A stretch of 64,000 nt of DNA from Marinilabiliaceae bacterium (GTDB lineage: Bacteria > Bacteroidota > Bacteroidia > Bacteroidales > Marinilabiliaceae), in assembly GCA_021443545.1 (NCBI GenBank), contig JABUTU010000082.1, positions 62,001 to 126,000 of the forward strand. Reading direction: 5' to 3'. A model generated the notes under the pieces. It did not search any database and was not told where the DNA came from. It was given only the letters and a program-made list of their open reading frames with translations. Positions 46,729 to 59,987 of this stretch are shown one piece after another. The position numbers and the translations under genes are program-made. Numbering within the stretch: the first letter of the stretch is position 1; the number at the start of each line of letters is the position of its first letter.

Positions 46729-49305
46729 ATGAGAATTTTGTATACTCTCCTGCTGATTCTTGGCGTGACGCCGTGTTTGGCGCAGGTGAACATAAAGACA
46801 GTTCAATCTGATTTCGAAAAGGGGCTTTTTGAAAAGGTTATATCGACCCTCGAGCCCGCACTTCAGAAAAGTGACAAAGATGCACGCCAGAACTATTATC
46901 TCGGAGCTGCATATGTTATGACTAATCAGAAGACGTCTGAAGCAATACGCCGTCTTAAATACGCTCAACTCAAAGGGGTTGTTTTGGAGGGGCACTACTA
47001 TATAGGCCGGGCTTATCAAAATGATTATGAATACGAATTGGCGCGCCAGAGTTTTGAGAAGTATCTCAAGACAACCAAGACACATAAGTTTGAAGAGGAG
47101 TGCAACAAGGCTATTGAACAATGCAATATTTGTATTCCATTGGCGAGCAAGGTTTTCCGTGTTCGTGTGATTGATAAGTATCGGGTCACGCCAGATAGTC
47201 TTCTTGCTGTTTATAACCCATCCCGTGAGGTCGGTCAGGTCGTAAAAAACAGTGCTTTCTTTGAGTCAAATATCGACCCCGACGGCATCTTATTTAGGAC
47301 AGAGCGAGGTGATGCTGTCTATTTTTCCATGACGAGTGGTGATAGTGACAACCCCTCTGAGTCGCTCTATAAGATGGAACGTCTTTTAGATGGATGGGGC
47401 GATGCAACATTATTGTCAGGGTTGCAAACGACAAGGGATGATGGCGTCCCTGTCGTAGATAAGACGCCAGTTATGATGACGGATGGTATAACTCTCTATT
47501 TCGCATCTAACCGACCAGGAGGAATGGGCGGTATGGATATATATCGGACAACGTATGATGCAGATAATCGTAGTTTCACTGAGCCTGTTAACCTTGGAGT
47601 TCCTTTCAATTCTCCTGCTGATGACTACCTCTTTGTTGCAGATGAATTTAGAGAGAGGGCGTGGTTTGCATCTACGAGGGAGACTCATGGCGACTCAGTT
47701 ATGGTTTATGAAATATTATGGGATAATACCGTAATCAGATCATTCGCTCAGTCAACAGAAGAGATAAAGACGGCAGCGGCTCTTAATATAGATGAGGCTT
47801 TGGCGGGATTGCGAGACCATAATCCGGCTATGCCTGTTACGAATATTGCGTCAAGAGAAGTTTCGGAGTCCCAATCTGCTCACTCTGTTGCAAATGAGAA
47901 GCCTAAGTTCTCGTTTGTCGTGTGCGATAGCCTGACATATACCCAATGGGAGCATTTCAGGTCGGATGAGGCTCGGGCGGAGTACGAAAAATCATTCCAA
48001 ATGCAGTCGCAACGTGATAGTCTTATGAAGGTGATGTCTGCTGGTCGTAAGGAGTTCCTGACTCTTAAAACGAACGAAGAAAGAAATGCAAAAATTGCTG
48101 AGATCCTTCGTGTGGAGCGTAGCATATATAGTATTGAGGATGAACTGGCTGTGCAGGGTGATAAAGTCAGAAATCTTGAAATGTCGCATATACAATCTTT
48201 GATAACTTCTGGGCAGTATGTCCCCCTAAATGCAATCAGAATACAGGAAAAAGTGTTTTCTCCTGATTGGGATGATTTGTTGGTTGAGGATGATTACCTT
48301 ATGATGGATAAGTTGTACTTCGTAGACGTGCGGACACAAAGAGCTTCTACCTACTCTCCTCTGTTTACAAAACCCGAAATGTCAGAGTTGCAAGAGGCGG
48401 ATAGTCTCGTGGCATGGGCAGGTTTAATGCAGATGGAGGTTGTTAAGATTGAAGAGTTGTTGTTGAAGGGCGAGAAGTTGAAGTATAGAGGCGAACTCCT
48501 CTCTTATGAGGAAACGAAGGAACGACTCTCTCTCTTGAGAAAAGCTTCGCTGGTATTGAATAATAGGTCGCTCGACTCAAAATTTGAGATTTTTGATGAT
48601 AGATATGAGATGCTCGTTTCAAATATAAATAGTAATGTTGACTTGTCTGAAGTTGCTGATTTGAGGAACTCAGCCATTCGCGATTTCTCCCTTGTTGAGT
48701 CTATAACTATCAGCGATGGTGAAGACCAATTCTCCAAGGCAGGTTTGATGAAGAAACGAGGAATAAAGAGCTATGAGCAGGCATTACAACGACTTGTGAA
48801 TCATATCGACGGAACATTTCCTTTGCCTGAGAAACAGAGCTCGGCAGGTGTTTTAAATATGGAGCTTGCTGAGGAGGCTTCGAAAACACAGGTGTATGAT
48901 AGGAAGGAGAGTACAGGCGACCAGCAGTCTGAATCGGAGAGCGACATCTTAGAGCAACAAACAAAAGCGGATAAAAGCGTTACGGAAGTTGTTGAGGAGT
49001 CTCCAAACAAGCCAGACGAGAAAACATCCACCGAAGAGAGTGTAGAAAAATACAAAACAAACGTAGAGCAGCCATCATCAATAGGGGAGAGCGTATTCAA
49101 AATACAATTGGGAGTATTCAGAGGAAATCCAGATCCTGCAAAATTGTCAAAAGTAGGAAAGATTTCGACGGAACCTATCCCTGACAAGGGTCTGACAAAA
49201 TATTTTGCTGGGTCATTTGCTACACGTGAAGAGGCAAATGCCCAGTTGGATTTCATCCATAAAATAGGTTTTCAGGGTGCCTTTGTGGTTGAGATGAAGC
49301 AATAA
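46729..49305 (+). CDS. Envelope protein with TPR, PD40 and C-terminal SPOR domain
   Basis: The 858 aa protein has a signal peptide (cleavage after about residue 18, PCLAQ). Residues 20-135 or so look like TPR repeats (YYLGAAYVMTNQKTSEAIRRL). A WD40-like PD40 propeller region follows (about 175-335), with TDGITLYFASNRPGGMGGMDIY at about 251. A long charged stretch (about 400-780) contains probable coiled coils, and a SPOR domain (about 788-858, FKIQLGVFRGNPD to GFQGAFVVEM) ends it. SPOR domains bind denuded septal glycan strands. The TPR plus PD40 build recalls PorE of T9SS, which instead ends in an OmpA-like peptidoglycan domain. Function here is unknown; a link between outer envelope and division-site peptidoglycan is inference. 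Confidence 0.82.
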   Translation: MRILYTLLLILGVTPCLAQVNIKTVQSDFEKGLFEKVISTLEPALQKSDKDARQNYYLGAAYVMTNQKTSEAIRRLKYAQLKGVVLEGHYYIGRAYQNDYEYELARQSFEKYLKTTKTHKFEEECNKAIEQCNICIPLASKVFRVRVIDKYRVTPDSLLAVYNPSREVGQVVKNSAFFESNIDPDGILFRTERGDAVYFSMTSGDSDNPSESLYKMERLLDGWGDATLLSGLQTTRDDGVPVVDKTPVMMTDGITLYFASNRPGGMGGMDIYRTTYDADNRSFTEPVNLGVPFNSPADDYLFVADEFRERAWFASTRETHGDSVMVYEILWDNTVIRSFAQSTEEIKTAAALNIDEALAGLRDHNPAMPVTNIASREVSESQSAHSVANEKPKFSFVVCDSLTYTQWEHFRSDEARAEYEKSFQMQSQRDSLMKVMSAGRKEFLTLKTNEERNAKIAEILRVERSIYSIEDELAVQGDKVRNLEMSHIQSLITSGQYVPLNAIRIQEKVFSPDWDDLLVEDDYLMMDKLYFVDVRTQRASTYSPLFTKPEMSELQEADSLVAWAGLMQMEVVKIEELLLKGEKLKYRGELLSYEETKERLSLLRKASLVLNNRSLDSKFEIFDDRYEMLVSNINSNVDLSEVADLRNSAIRDFSLVESITISDGEDQFSKAGLMKKRGIKSYEQALQRLVNHIDGTFPLPEKQSSAGVLNMELAEEASKTQVYDRKESTGDQQSESESDILEQQTKADKSVTEVVEESPNKPDEKTSTEESVEKYKTNVEQPSSIGESVFKIQLGVFRGNPDPAKLSKVGKISTEPIPDKGLTKYFAGSFATREEANAQLDFIHKIGFQGAFVVEMKQ

Positions 49306-49338
49306 TTATTTGAGAATAGGTAAAATACAATAAATAAA

Positions 49339-50814
49339 ATGGCAAAAGAACTTACCCCACGTAGCGAGAATTATTCGCAGTGGTATAACGACCTTGTGGT
49401 AAAGGCTGATTTAGCAGAGACATCTGCTGTGCGTGGCTGTATGGTAATAAAACCTTATGGTTATGCTATATGGGAAAAGATGCAGCGTGCTCTTGATGAT
49501 ATGTTCAAGGAGACGGGACACGTGAACGCATATTTTCCTCTGCTAATCCCAAAATCGTTCCTTAGCAGAGAGGCTGAGCATGTCGAGGGCTTTGCAAAGG
49601 AGTGCGCTGTGGTGACTCATCATCGATTGATGAACGACCCAAACGGAAAGGGTGTCGTTGTCGATCCTGAGGCTCGTCTCGAGGAGGAACTCATTATCCG
49701 CCCTACATCGGAGACCATTATTTGGAATACGTACAAGAATTGGATATCATCATATCGGGATCTTCCTATACTTTGTAACCAATGGGCAAATGTTATGCGT
49801 TGGGAGATGCGAACACGTCTCTTTCTTCGTACAGCTGAGTTCCTGTGGCAAGAGGGCCATACAGCACACGCGACACGTGAGGAGGCTGAAGAGGAGGCTC
49901 AGAAGATGCTTCGTGTCTATGCTGATTTTGCAGAGAAATGGATGGCTGTACCTGTAATCAAAGGCGTCAAATCGGCAAACGAGCGTTTTGCAGGTGCTCT
50001 TGACACATATACAATTGAGGCTTTAATGCAGGATGGTAAGGCTCTTCAGAGTGGTACGTCACATTTTCTTGGTCAGAATTTTGCTAAAGCATTCGATGTG
50101 CAGTTCGTTAATAAGGAGAACAAACTCGAGTATGTATGGGCAACATCATGGGGTGTCTCAACACGATTGATGGGTGCTTTGATTATGAGCCACTCTGATG
50201 ATAACGGACTTGTTCTGCCTCCTAAATTGGCACCAATTCAGGTTGTAATTGTTCCTATTTATAAGAAAGAAGAAGAACTCGCTGCTATTTCAGAGAAGGC
50301 ATTGCAACTTGTAGCCGATTTAAAGGCCTTGGGTATCAGTGTTAAGTTTGACGATAACGACCAAAAGAAGCCAGGTTGGAAATTCGCTGAGTATGAGTTG
50401 AAGGGTGTACCAGTGCGAGTGGCTATGGGACCTCGCGATTTGGAGAAGGGCGAAGCCGAGATAGCACGACGTGATACACTTACTAAGGAGCAGATGCCAT
50501 TTGAAGGACTTGCGCAGCGAATAAAACTCTTGCTCGATGAGATACAAGATAATATTTATAGGAAGGCTCTAACCTTTAGAGATTCGATGATTACTTGCGT
50601 TGATAGTTACGACGAATTCAAGAGGGTACTTATTGAGAAGGGTGGTTTCGTCTCTGCTCATTGGGACGGAACGACCGAGACCGAAGAGAAGATAAAGGAG
50701 GAGACGAAGGCAACGATTCGTTGTATTCCTTTCGGCAATCAGCCTGAAGAGGGAACTTGTATCTATTCCGGTAAACCGTCGCATCAGAGAGTTCTATTTG
50801 CAATTTCTTACTAA
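49339..50814 (+). CDS. proS: Prolyl-tRNA synthetase (archaeal/eukaryotic-like type)
   Basis: ProS charges tRNA-Pro. The 491 aa protein is the short type that lacks the bacterial editing insertion: [62 protein letters not shown], and a C-terminal domain ending in a Tyr. Two of the four zinc-site cysteines in that last domain (SAHWDG and CIYSGK positions) are replaced, which is common in bacterial copies. Its stop overlaps the following gene by one base. Confidence 0.96.
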   Translation: MAKELTPRSENYSQWYNDLVVKADLAETSAVRGCMVIKPYGYAIWEKMQRALDDMFKETGHVNAYFPLLIPKSFLSREAEHVEGFAKECAVVTHHRLMNDPNGKGVVVDPEARLEEELIIRPTSETIIWNTYKNWISSYRDLPILCNQWANVMRWEMRTRLFLRTAEFLWQEGHTAHATREEAEEEAQKMLRVYADFAEKWMAVPVIKGVKSANERFAGALDTYTIEALMQDGKALQSGTSHFLGQNFAKAFDVQFVNKENKLEYVWATSWGVSTRLMGALIMSHSDDNGLVLPPKLAPIQVVIVPIYKKEEELAAISEKALQLVADLKALGISVKFDDNDQKKPGWKFAEYELKGVPVRVAMGPRDLEKGEAEIARRDTLTKEQMPFEGLAQRIKLLLDEIQDNIYRKALTFRDSMITCVDSYDEFKRVLIEKGGFVSAHWDGTTETEEKIKEETKATIRCIPFGNQPEEGTCIYSGKPSHQRVLFAISY

Positions 50815-51182
50815 TGGCTGGTTTCTATTCAATTTTGTTGCTCATTTTGAGCAACACTTTTATGACATTTGCGTGGTACGGACATTTGCGCTTTGGACAT
50901 TTGCCCGCACTCCAGCGGTGGGGACTCTTGGGAGTCATTGTCATCAGCTGGGGAATAGCATTCTTCGAGTATTGCTGCCAGGTTCCAGCAAACAGAATCG
51001 GATTCATCGATAACGGAGGTCCTTTCTCGCTCATACAACTCAAGGTCATTCAGGAGGTGGTGTCGCTATCTGTTTTCACAATCTTCACACTGGCCCTTTT
51101 CCCGAATGAACAACTCCGGTGGAATCATATCATTGGTTTCATCTTCCTCGTTTTGGCGGTATATTTCATTTTTAAGAAATAG
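50814..51182 (+). CDS. DUF486 small membrane protein (DMT-like)
   Basis: A 122 aa protein with four predicted membrane helices and the DUF486 pattern: LLLILSNTFMTFAWYGHL, VISWGIAFFEYCCQVPANRIG and LKVIQEVVSLSVFTIF. The family is related to small drug/metabolite transporters but has no known function. It is coupled to proS by a one-base overlap (TAATG) and followed by a strong terminator. Confidence 0.85.
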   Translation: MAGFYSILLLILSNTFMTFAWYGHLRFGHLPALQRWGLLGVIVISWGIAFFEYCCQVPANRIGFIDNGGPFSLIQLKVIQEVVSLSVFTIFTLALFPNEQLRWNHIIGFIFLVLAVYFIFKK

Positions 51183-51191
51183 AAAACTTTT

Positions 51192-51242
51192 AATAACAAA
51201 AAATCTTTGCAAGCGGTTAGCTTGCAAAGATTTTTTGTTATT
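51192..51242. terminator. Terminator with 23-base perfect arms after the proS unit
   Basis: Arms at 51192-51214 and 51220-51242 are perfect reverse complements around a five-base loop. The core is CTTTGCAAGC, and the outer part has an A-run on one side and a T-run on the other. It begins 10 bases after the DUF486 stop and should stop transcription in either direction. Confidence 0.85.
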
Positions 51243-51309
51243 TTTTCAAAATAACGAAATAACGATATTTAGAAACAAAACATCGCCACAACGAAAATAA
51301 GAAAGTGTG

Positions 51310-51340
51310 TTTGTATTCTGAAAAATTTTCTATACTTTTG
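51310..51340 (+). promoter_or_regulatory. Predicted promoter of the DUF2851-phosphatase-GH95 unit
   Basis: TTTG (51310-51313), 19 bases, TACTTTTG (51333-51340): both boxes match the consensus perfectly with ideal spacing. Transcription would begin near 51347, about 35 bases before the TTG start of the next gene. Confidence 0.7.
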
Positions 51341-51381
51341 TCTGTTCACCAATGAAAAGCTAAGATTAATAAAGGCATTGT

Positions 51382-52677
51382 TTGGAACACCTTCTTCAAT
51401 ATATATGGCAAAACAGATTGTTTTATCCTGCTGGTATCATCACGAACGATGACGCCTCTCTACCTGTTGAGGTTCTTAATCCGGGAATATTGAACAAGGA
51501 TGCTGGTCCAGACTTCTCATGTGCCATAATTAAGATTGGAGATACTCAGTGGGCGGGTAATGTGGAGATTCATGTCGATGGCAATGACTGGTACACTCAT
51601 CATCATGATAAAGACCGAGCATACAACAATGTGATTCTGCATGTGGTCCAGAAAGCATCCGCAATACCTGCCAAAGATAGTAATGGAAGAGTTATTCCAG
51701 AGATAATACTCAGATTCCCAGACTCTATCTTGGAACGATTCGACACATTTTCACTCTCTCATTCCGTTATTAGATGTGCTGATTCGCTTGCGTGTATGCC
51801 ACAACTTGTAAGGGATGCATGGCTCGACCGATTGCTCATCGAAAGAATGCAACAGCGTGTTGAGCTCGTTGAAAGTATTCTGACGGAGTGCGGGGGCGAC
51901 TGGGAGCAGGCTCTTTTCTGCATGATTGCCAGATCTTTAGGACAGGGAGTCAATTCAGAACAATTGCAGACATTGGCACGACGTACGCCCTTGCGAATCG
52001 TTAAGAGACTCTCTTCTCAAATGGAGATAGAGGCATTGCTATATGGAGTAGCAGGTCTGCTTGATGAACTGAAAAGTGAGGATTCTGACGAGTATGTCAA
52101 GGTTTTAAAGCGAGAGTTTTCAGTGCTGAAAGCGCGTTATAGGGAGCTGCAGGGAGAGCTACAACCCATAATATGGAAACGCCTGCGCATCAGGCCTGGA
52201 AACTTCCCCGCTGTCAGGATAGCTCAGTTAGCATCAGTAGTATTTGCTTCAAAGGGAAACCTGTCGTCCCTTTACGCTACGATTGACATAAAGAGCATAG
52301 ATAAATCCCTTAATCTGCAGGCCTCTCCATATTGGGAATCGCATTACGACCTTGGTCGAAGTGGCAGTGAGAAGAGTAGCAGAATTGGACATAGTAGCAG
52401 ACGCCTGATATTACTTAATGGTATTATTCCATGGATGTATACTCGTGCGCGACTGGGAAGCGAAAGGGAAAAACAAGATAACATACTCAAAATGCTTGAG
52501 TTCGTCAAGCCTGAAACGAATAGCAAACTGGATAGTTGGATTGAGATCGGAATAAATCCTGAGAATGAAGCAGAAGCACAAGCGTTACTCATGCTTTATA
52601 ATGGTTATTGCCAACACAACAAGTGCCTTCATTGTCATTGGTGTCATTACATACTCAAGAAAAAAATTAATATATGA
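51382..52677 (+). CDS. DUF2851 family protein
   Basis: The 431 aa protein matches DUF2851 by MEHLLQYIWQNRLFYP, VEVLNPGILNKDAGPDFSCAIIKIG, WAGNVEIHVDGNDWYTHHHDKDRAYNNVILHVV and a C-terminal Cys/His cluster (HNKCLHCHWCHY). The family is widespread in Bacteroidota and its function is unknown. The start codon is TTG, chosen because the family begins MExLLxYxW. It overlaps the next gene by four bases. Confidence 0.85.
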   Translation: MEHLLQYIWQNRLFYPAGIITNDDASLPVEVLNPGILNKDAGPDFSCAIIKIGDTQWAGNVEIHVDGNDWYTHHHDKDRAYNNVILHVVQKASAIPAKDSNGRVIPEIILRFPDSILERFDTFSLSHSVIRCADSLACMPQLVRDAWLDRLLIERMQQRVELVESILTECGGDWEQALFCMIARSLGQGVNSEQLQTLARRTPLRIVKRLSSQMEIEALLYGVAGLLDELKSEDSDEYVKVLKREFSVLKARYRELQGELQPIIWKRLRIRPGNFPAVRIAQLASVVFASKGNLSSLYATIDIKSIDKSLNLQASPYWESHYDLGRSGSEKSSRIGHSSRRLILLNGIIPWMYTRARLGSEREKQDNILKMLEFVKPETNSKLDSWIEIGINPENEAEAQALLMLYNGYCQHNKCLHCHWCHYILKKKINI

Positions 52678-53132
52678 TAAAATCGATTCTGTTTGTTTGT
52701 TTAGGTAATATATGCCGTTCTCCTATGGCTGAGACTATAATGCGTGAGCTTATCCTTGAGAGAGGTATGGCTGATCAGGTTATGGTTGATTCTGCTGGAA
52801 TTGCAAACTACCACGAAGGAGAGAGAGCCGATTCGCGTATGCGCAGTCATGCTGCGGACCATGGATATGATATACTTCATAGGAGCAGACCTGTGCTTGA
52901 AGAGGATTTCTATAAGTTTGATTTAATCGTTGGGATGGATAGTTCCAATGTTCGGGATCTTGAGTATAAGCGCCCAGCAGATTCGGAATCGAGGATTGAG
53001 ATGGTTGCCAAATATGTTACGCCACCGCAACCATGTCCTGACCCCTATTATGGAGGGGCGGAAGGTTTTGAGTTTGTTATAACGCTTCTTGAAGAGGCAT
53101 GTGAGAATATACTAAAACATGAAATACTTTAA
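52674..53132 (+). CDS. Low-molecular-weight protein-tyrosine phosphatase
   Basis: The 152 aa enzyme has the active-site loop VCLGNICRSPMAE with nucleophile Cys9 and Arg15, and the general-acid Asp in PDPYYGG near the C-terminus. Family members remove phosphate from tyrosine and are often tied to capsule or exopolysaccharide control in bacteria. No tyrosine kinase or capsule genes lie in the window. The gene overlaps DUF2851 by four bases (ATGA) and is followed after 3 bases by the GH95 gene. Confidence 0.94.
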   Translation: MIKSILFVCLGNICRSPMAETIMRELILERGMADQVMVDSAGIANYHEGERADSRMRSHAADHGYDILHRSRPVLEEDFYKFDLIVGMDSSNVRDLEYKRPADSESRIEMVAKYVTPPQPCPDPYYGGAEGFEFVITLLEEACENILKHEIL

Positions 53133-53135
53133 CCA

Positions 53136-55514
53136 ATGAGATTAAAATTAATGTTTTTGCCGTTAGTTACGGCGGTTTTTATGTCGTCATGTTATAACAA
53201 TGCCGACATTGTTGTTGAGAATACAGATTCTTGGCAACAGTTGCACTATTCGAAACCAGCCATGGGGTGGACCGATGCCCTTCCAATAGGAAATGCGCGT
53301 CAGGCAGCTATGATATTCTCGGGGGTAGAGAAAGATGAGATGCAACTTAATGACGAGACGTTCTGGGCAGGAGGGCCATACAACAATCTTAATCCTAAGG
53401 CTTTGGAGTCGCTGGATGAGATACGTCGTCTTGTCTTTGCAAATAAGAATAAAGAGGCAGAGGATCTGATAGGTCAGACATTTATGACAGAGCAACATGG
53501 AATGTCATATCTGACACTTGGTTCGCTCTTCTTTGAGTATTCAGGGATTGATACAGCGGCTGTGAAGAGCTATATCCGTCGCCTGATACTGCCTTCAGCA
53601 ACGCATCAGTTGACATTTGATAATGGTTCAAGCAAACAGGAGAGAGTGTCGTTTGCATCGCTTGCCGATACAGTTATGGTGATGAGGGTTAAGCAGACAG
53701 GTGAGCCCATCAACTTCAAGGTTAACCATGCATCTCCGATAGAGTCGGTTGTTGAAGTGTCGGAAGATGCTTCCCTTATGACCATAGTGTCGCAGGGATT
53801 AGAGCATGAGGGAATACCCTCAGCTTTACGTGCTGTGACAAGAGTTCTTGTTCGTACCGATGGAGAACTAAGCAGAGTGGAAGATAAGAGTATTGCCGTA
53901 AAGGGAGCAACATATGCAACATTCATCATAGCATCGGCAACTAATTTTGTCAATTACCAAGATGTCACGGGCAACCCTGAAGAGATTTCGTTGCGACGAG
54001 TGAAGGCTGCCTCAACAAAACGAGATGCAGAGTTGTATGCAAGACATCTTGCGGCGTTCCGCCCATATTACGACAGAGTCGAGTTGTCGCTCTCGGCTAA
54101 TCCGGAATCAAAAATGAAAGAAGATACTGATGTTCGTATAGCATCGTTCTCGGAGAGCGATGATGACCCACAGTTGGCAGCATTGCTTTTCCATTATGGT
54201 CGTTATCTGCTCATATCTTCATCGCTTAAGGATTCTCAACCAGCAAACCTGCAGGGAAAATGGAATAACTCTCCCAAAGCACCATGGGATGGAAAATATA
54301 CAGTCAATATCAATGCCGAGATGAATTATTGGCCAGCTGAGGTGGGTAACCTGCCAGAGTGTCATGAGCCACTTTTCAATATGATTGAAGATCTTGCACA
54401 TACGGGGGCAGATGCTGCTAAGACATTATATGGAGCTGATGGCTGGACGGTGCATCATAATACAGATATATGGCGTTGCACGGGACCAGTGGATTTCCCA
54501 TGTTATGGTATGTGGCCTAATGGTGGAGCATGGTTAGCACAACATATATGGCAGCATTATCTCTATACTCTTGACAAGGATTTTCTGTCTAAGCACTACC
54601 AAACGTTGAGAGGGGCTGCCGATTTCTATCTCTCAGTTCTCCAGCCATGTCCAGAGAAGCCTGAATGGCTTGTCGTGAACCCATCTATGTCGCCAGAACA
54701 TGGTCATGCAGGTCTGACAGGCTGGATTACATACGGGTGTACAATGGATAATCAGATTGTGCATGATGCCTTATTGTCAGTTGCTGAGGCGGCCGAGATA
54801 CTCGGGTGTGAGCAAGAGGATTATATAAGCAAGTTACGTAATACAATCGAACGTATACCGCCAATGCAGGTAGGTAAATATGGACAGTTGCAGGAGTGGC
54901 TTGTTGATGCTGATGACCCGACCGATCAGCATCGTCACATCTCGCATCTGTATGGTTTGTATCCGTCTGATCAGATTACGCCTGATACACCAGAGCTTTT
55001 TGATGCAGCACGTCAGACATTGCTGCAGAGAGGAGATCAGGCAACAGGATGGTCAATCGGTTGGAAGCTGAATCTATGGGCAAGATTGCTTGACGGCAAT
55101 CATGCCATGGTTATACTGCGAAACTTCCTTACATTGTTGCCATCTGATATGCAAGGGTATTTCCGACCAGGAATGAGCTTAGGACGTACATATCCTAATA
55201 TGTTCTGTGCTCATCCTCCGTTCCAAATCGATGGCAACTTTGGAGCTGCAGCAGGTATTGCAGAGATGCTTCTTCAGAGTCATGGCGGTGTGGTAAGAAT
55301 TCTTCCAGCTCTCCCTGATATTTGGAAGGATGGAGATGTCAGGGGGTTGAGAGCAAGAGGAGCCTTTGAGGTAGATATCCACTGGAGAGAGGGTAAGGTG
55401 ACAGAGGTAAAAGTTCGTTCAATGAAGGGACAGCCTCTGAAGGTGATTCTGCCAGGAGATGAGGAGCCTCGTAAGTTTGAAACGACACCAGGACAAGAGA
55501 TTGTGATAAGGTGA
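53136..55514 (+). CDS. GH95-family alpha-L-fucosidase-like lipoprotein
   Basis: The 792 aa protein has a lipoprotein-type signal ([19 protein letters not shown], Cys19). The mature protein shows GH95 traits: [51 protein letters not shown] (conserved Asn pair), [37 protein letters not shown] and [21 protein letters not shown]95 enzymes cleave alpha-1,2-fucose (some alpha-galactose) from glycans. The mature domain is normal length. It lies in one unit with the phosphatase gene, and is followed 154 bases later by a LacZ-type enzyme, so the two could work together on fucosylated galactosides. Confidence 0.88.
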   Translation: MRLKLMFLPLVTAVFMSSCYNNADIVVENTDSWQQLHYSKPAMGWTDALPIGNARQAAMIFSGVEKDEMQLNDETFWAGGPYNNLNPKALESLDEIRRLVFANKNKEAEDLIGQTFMTEQHGMSYLTLGSLFFEYSGIDTAAVKSYIRRLILPSATHQLTFDNGSSKQERVSFASLADTVMVMRVKQTGEPINFKVNHASPIESVVEVSEDASLMTIVSQGLEHEGIPSALRAVTRVLVRTDGELSRVEDKSIAVKGATYATFIIASATNFVNYQDVTGNPEEISLRRVKAASTKRDAELYARHLAAFRPYYDRVELSLSANPESKMKEDTDVRIASFSESDDDPQLAALLFHYGRYLLISSSLKDSQPANLQGKWNNSPKAPWDGKYTVNINAEMNYWPAEVGNLPECHEPLFNMIEDLAHTGADAAKTLYGADGWTVHHNTDIWRCTGPVDFPCYGMWPNGGAWLAQHIWQHYLYTLDKDFLSKHYQTLRGAADFYLSVLQPCPEKPEWLVVNPSMSPEHGHAGLTGWITYGCTMDNQIVHDALLSVAEAAEILGCEQEDYISKLRNTIERIPPMQVGKYGQLQEWLVDADDPTDQHRHISHLYGLYPSDQITPDTPELFDAARQTLLQRGDQATGWSIGWKLNLWARLLDGNHAMVILRNFLTLLPSDMQGYFRPGMSLGRTYPNMFCAHPPFQIDGNFGAAAGIAEMLLQSHGGVVRILPALPDIWKDGDVRGLRARGAFEVDIHWREGKVTEVKVRSMKGQPLKVILPGDEEPRKFETTPGQEIVIR

Positions 55515-55597
55515 AAGCCTACGAAGTAGATCTTCGAGCAGTCGTTGCAGTCATGATGAAACAAATCTAAATGTGACTTAGAGAATAGCATCATAAT

Positions 55598-55631
55598 ACA
55601 AGCGGGTCTGCATCTTTGTAGACTCGTTTGT
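55598..55631 (+). repeat. Hairpin with G-U pairs before the beta-galactosidase gene
   Basis: RNA arms at 55598-55609 (ACAAGCGGGTCT) and 55620-55631 (AGACTCGTTTGT) pair over 12 bases with two G-U pairs and a ten-base loop. There is no long T-run. It could end the GH95 transcript or act as a control element, as it borders the -7 box of the next gene. Confidence 0.45.
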
Positions 55632-55634
55632 ATG

Positions 55635-55642
55635 TATCTTTG
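55635..55642 (+). promoter_or_regulatory. Possible -7 box of the beta-galactosidase gene
   Basis: TATCTTTG fits TAnnTTTG and lies 26 bases before the ATG at 55669. A TTTG at 55615-55618 is 16 bases upstream, slightly short of the usual spacing, and lies in the hairpin loop. Confidence 0.4.
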
Positions 55643-55665
55643 CAAGAATATAATAAAATTTCTAA

Positions 55666-58770
<3,105 letters not shown>

Positions 58771-58799
58771 ATTTTGCTGGAGGGTAGGTGAGTAGCAGA

Positions 58800-59975
58800 T
58801 TAGAAAGCTTCGCGTATATTGAGGTATATTGCATGGTCGCCATGAGAACCTATACCAGCATCGAGACGCATGTTGAGGCCGGATTTGGGGAATATTTTCA
58901 GACGTAAACCCAGTCCGGCCATAGCGTGTGAGTCCTTGAATGGTTGAGGATAATCACAGCCAAAATCATTTCCTCCGCCTCCCCATATAGTGGCTCCTAA
59001 GCGCCAGAATAACGGAATGCGCCATTCGGCTTGAAAGAGCCATGTCATGTCATTTATGTATTTGAGATTATGGTTAACAGCTCTGTCGCGGCGTGTTCCA
59101 CCGAATGTGGGCAATAGGAAAAATGGTGTCTTGCTACTGGCACAGCCGAAGTATAGCTGAGTAGCAATGACACTTTCAGCTAAGGAGATATGGTGATATG
59201 TGCGCCAGTCAATATTACCTGTAAAGAATCCCTTGTCTCCATGCCATCCAGATATCTCGCCTTGCAAGAGGAACCCGCATGAGGGCCACTCGTTGTTGTC
59301 GCGAGTGTCAACACGAAAGGCTACACCAAAACCCAAATTATGTCCATTCGCAGCTCTTAGCTCATTGCTCGCAGAGAGGAAATTATAGTCGACAGAGTCG
59401 ATTTCTGAAAAGGAGGCATAATAGTAGTGCAATGCTGGACCTATTCTGAAATGATTGCTGCCGAAATAGAACTGGTTGTCGAAAACCAGAGTTCGCGTGA
59501 GCATCTTGGCTCTTATCTTCCCATCTTTAGAAGCTTTACCGTAATATTCGTCAGGAAGTCTCATCCACTCTGTCTTAGCATTTATGGTTAGCCAGGACGA
59601 TGGGTATATCTCCATGTCGCACTGAACCTCCCACATTCTTTTTGTTGATATGAGAAAGGCAGGCGTTATGGAAGAGGCGGGCAGATTCTTTGAACTTTTT
59701 ATTCGAAGAAGGGGCATGATTCCAATTTCGAATCCAGTGCGATGACCATAAGACGCTGCAGGGTATGTCGCTAAAGACCATCTGCCAGAGTTTGGTTCGA
59801 TGGTTAAAGCCTGCATAATTCCTTCCGCGAGATTTATTACTTTGTCGAGAAAGATTGTCGAGTCATTCTGACTTTCATCAGAATGATTTGTTTCGTTATA
59901 AGCAAATGACTCACCGCAGAGTATCAGTAAGCAAACAGAGCACAATACGATGCGGAGGAGTCTTTCAGAATACAT
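58800..59975 (-). CDS. Omp85/BamA-type outer-membrane barrel without POTRA domains
   Basis: The 391 aa protein has a signal peptide (about 1-25, ending ESFAY) and then a barrel related to the C-terminal 'surface antigen' domain of Omp85 proteins: GFGVAFRVDTRDNNEWPSCGFLLQGEI, FFLLPTFGGTRRDRA and AGLGLRLKIFPKSGLNMRLDAGIG, ending with Phe. No POTRA repeats precede the barrel, so it is not a BamA or TamA orthologue. Bacteroidota have many such proteins of unknown role. It lies 12 bases after miaB and is probably co-transcribed. Confidence 0.75.
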   Translation of the reverse strand: MYSERLLRIVLCSVCLLILCGESFAYNETNHSDESQNDSTIFLDKVINLAEGIMQALTIEPNSGRWSLATYPAASYGHRTGFEIGIMPLLRIKSSKNLPASSITPAFLISTKRMWEVQCDMEIYPSSWLTINAKTEWMRLPDEYYGKASKDGKIRAKMLTRTLVFDNQFYFGSNHFRIGPALHYYYASFSEIDSVDYNFLSASNELRAANGHNLGFGVAFRVDTRDNNEWPSCGFLLQGEISGWHGDKGFFTGNIDWRTYHHISLAESVIATQLYFGCASSKTPFFLLPTFGGTRRDRAVNHNLKYINDMTWLFQAEWRIPLFWRLGATIWGGGGNDFGCDYPQPFKDSHAMAGLGLRLKIFPKSGLNMRLDAGIGSHGDHAIYLNIREAF

Positions 59976-59987
59976 TGTAGTACAATG

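Noticed and set aside
46729-49305. Calling this gene porE
   Set aside because: The OmpA-like end that defines PorE is absent and replaced by SPOR.
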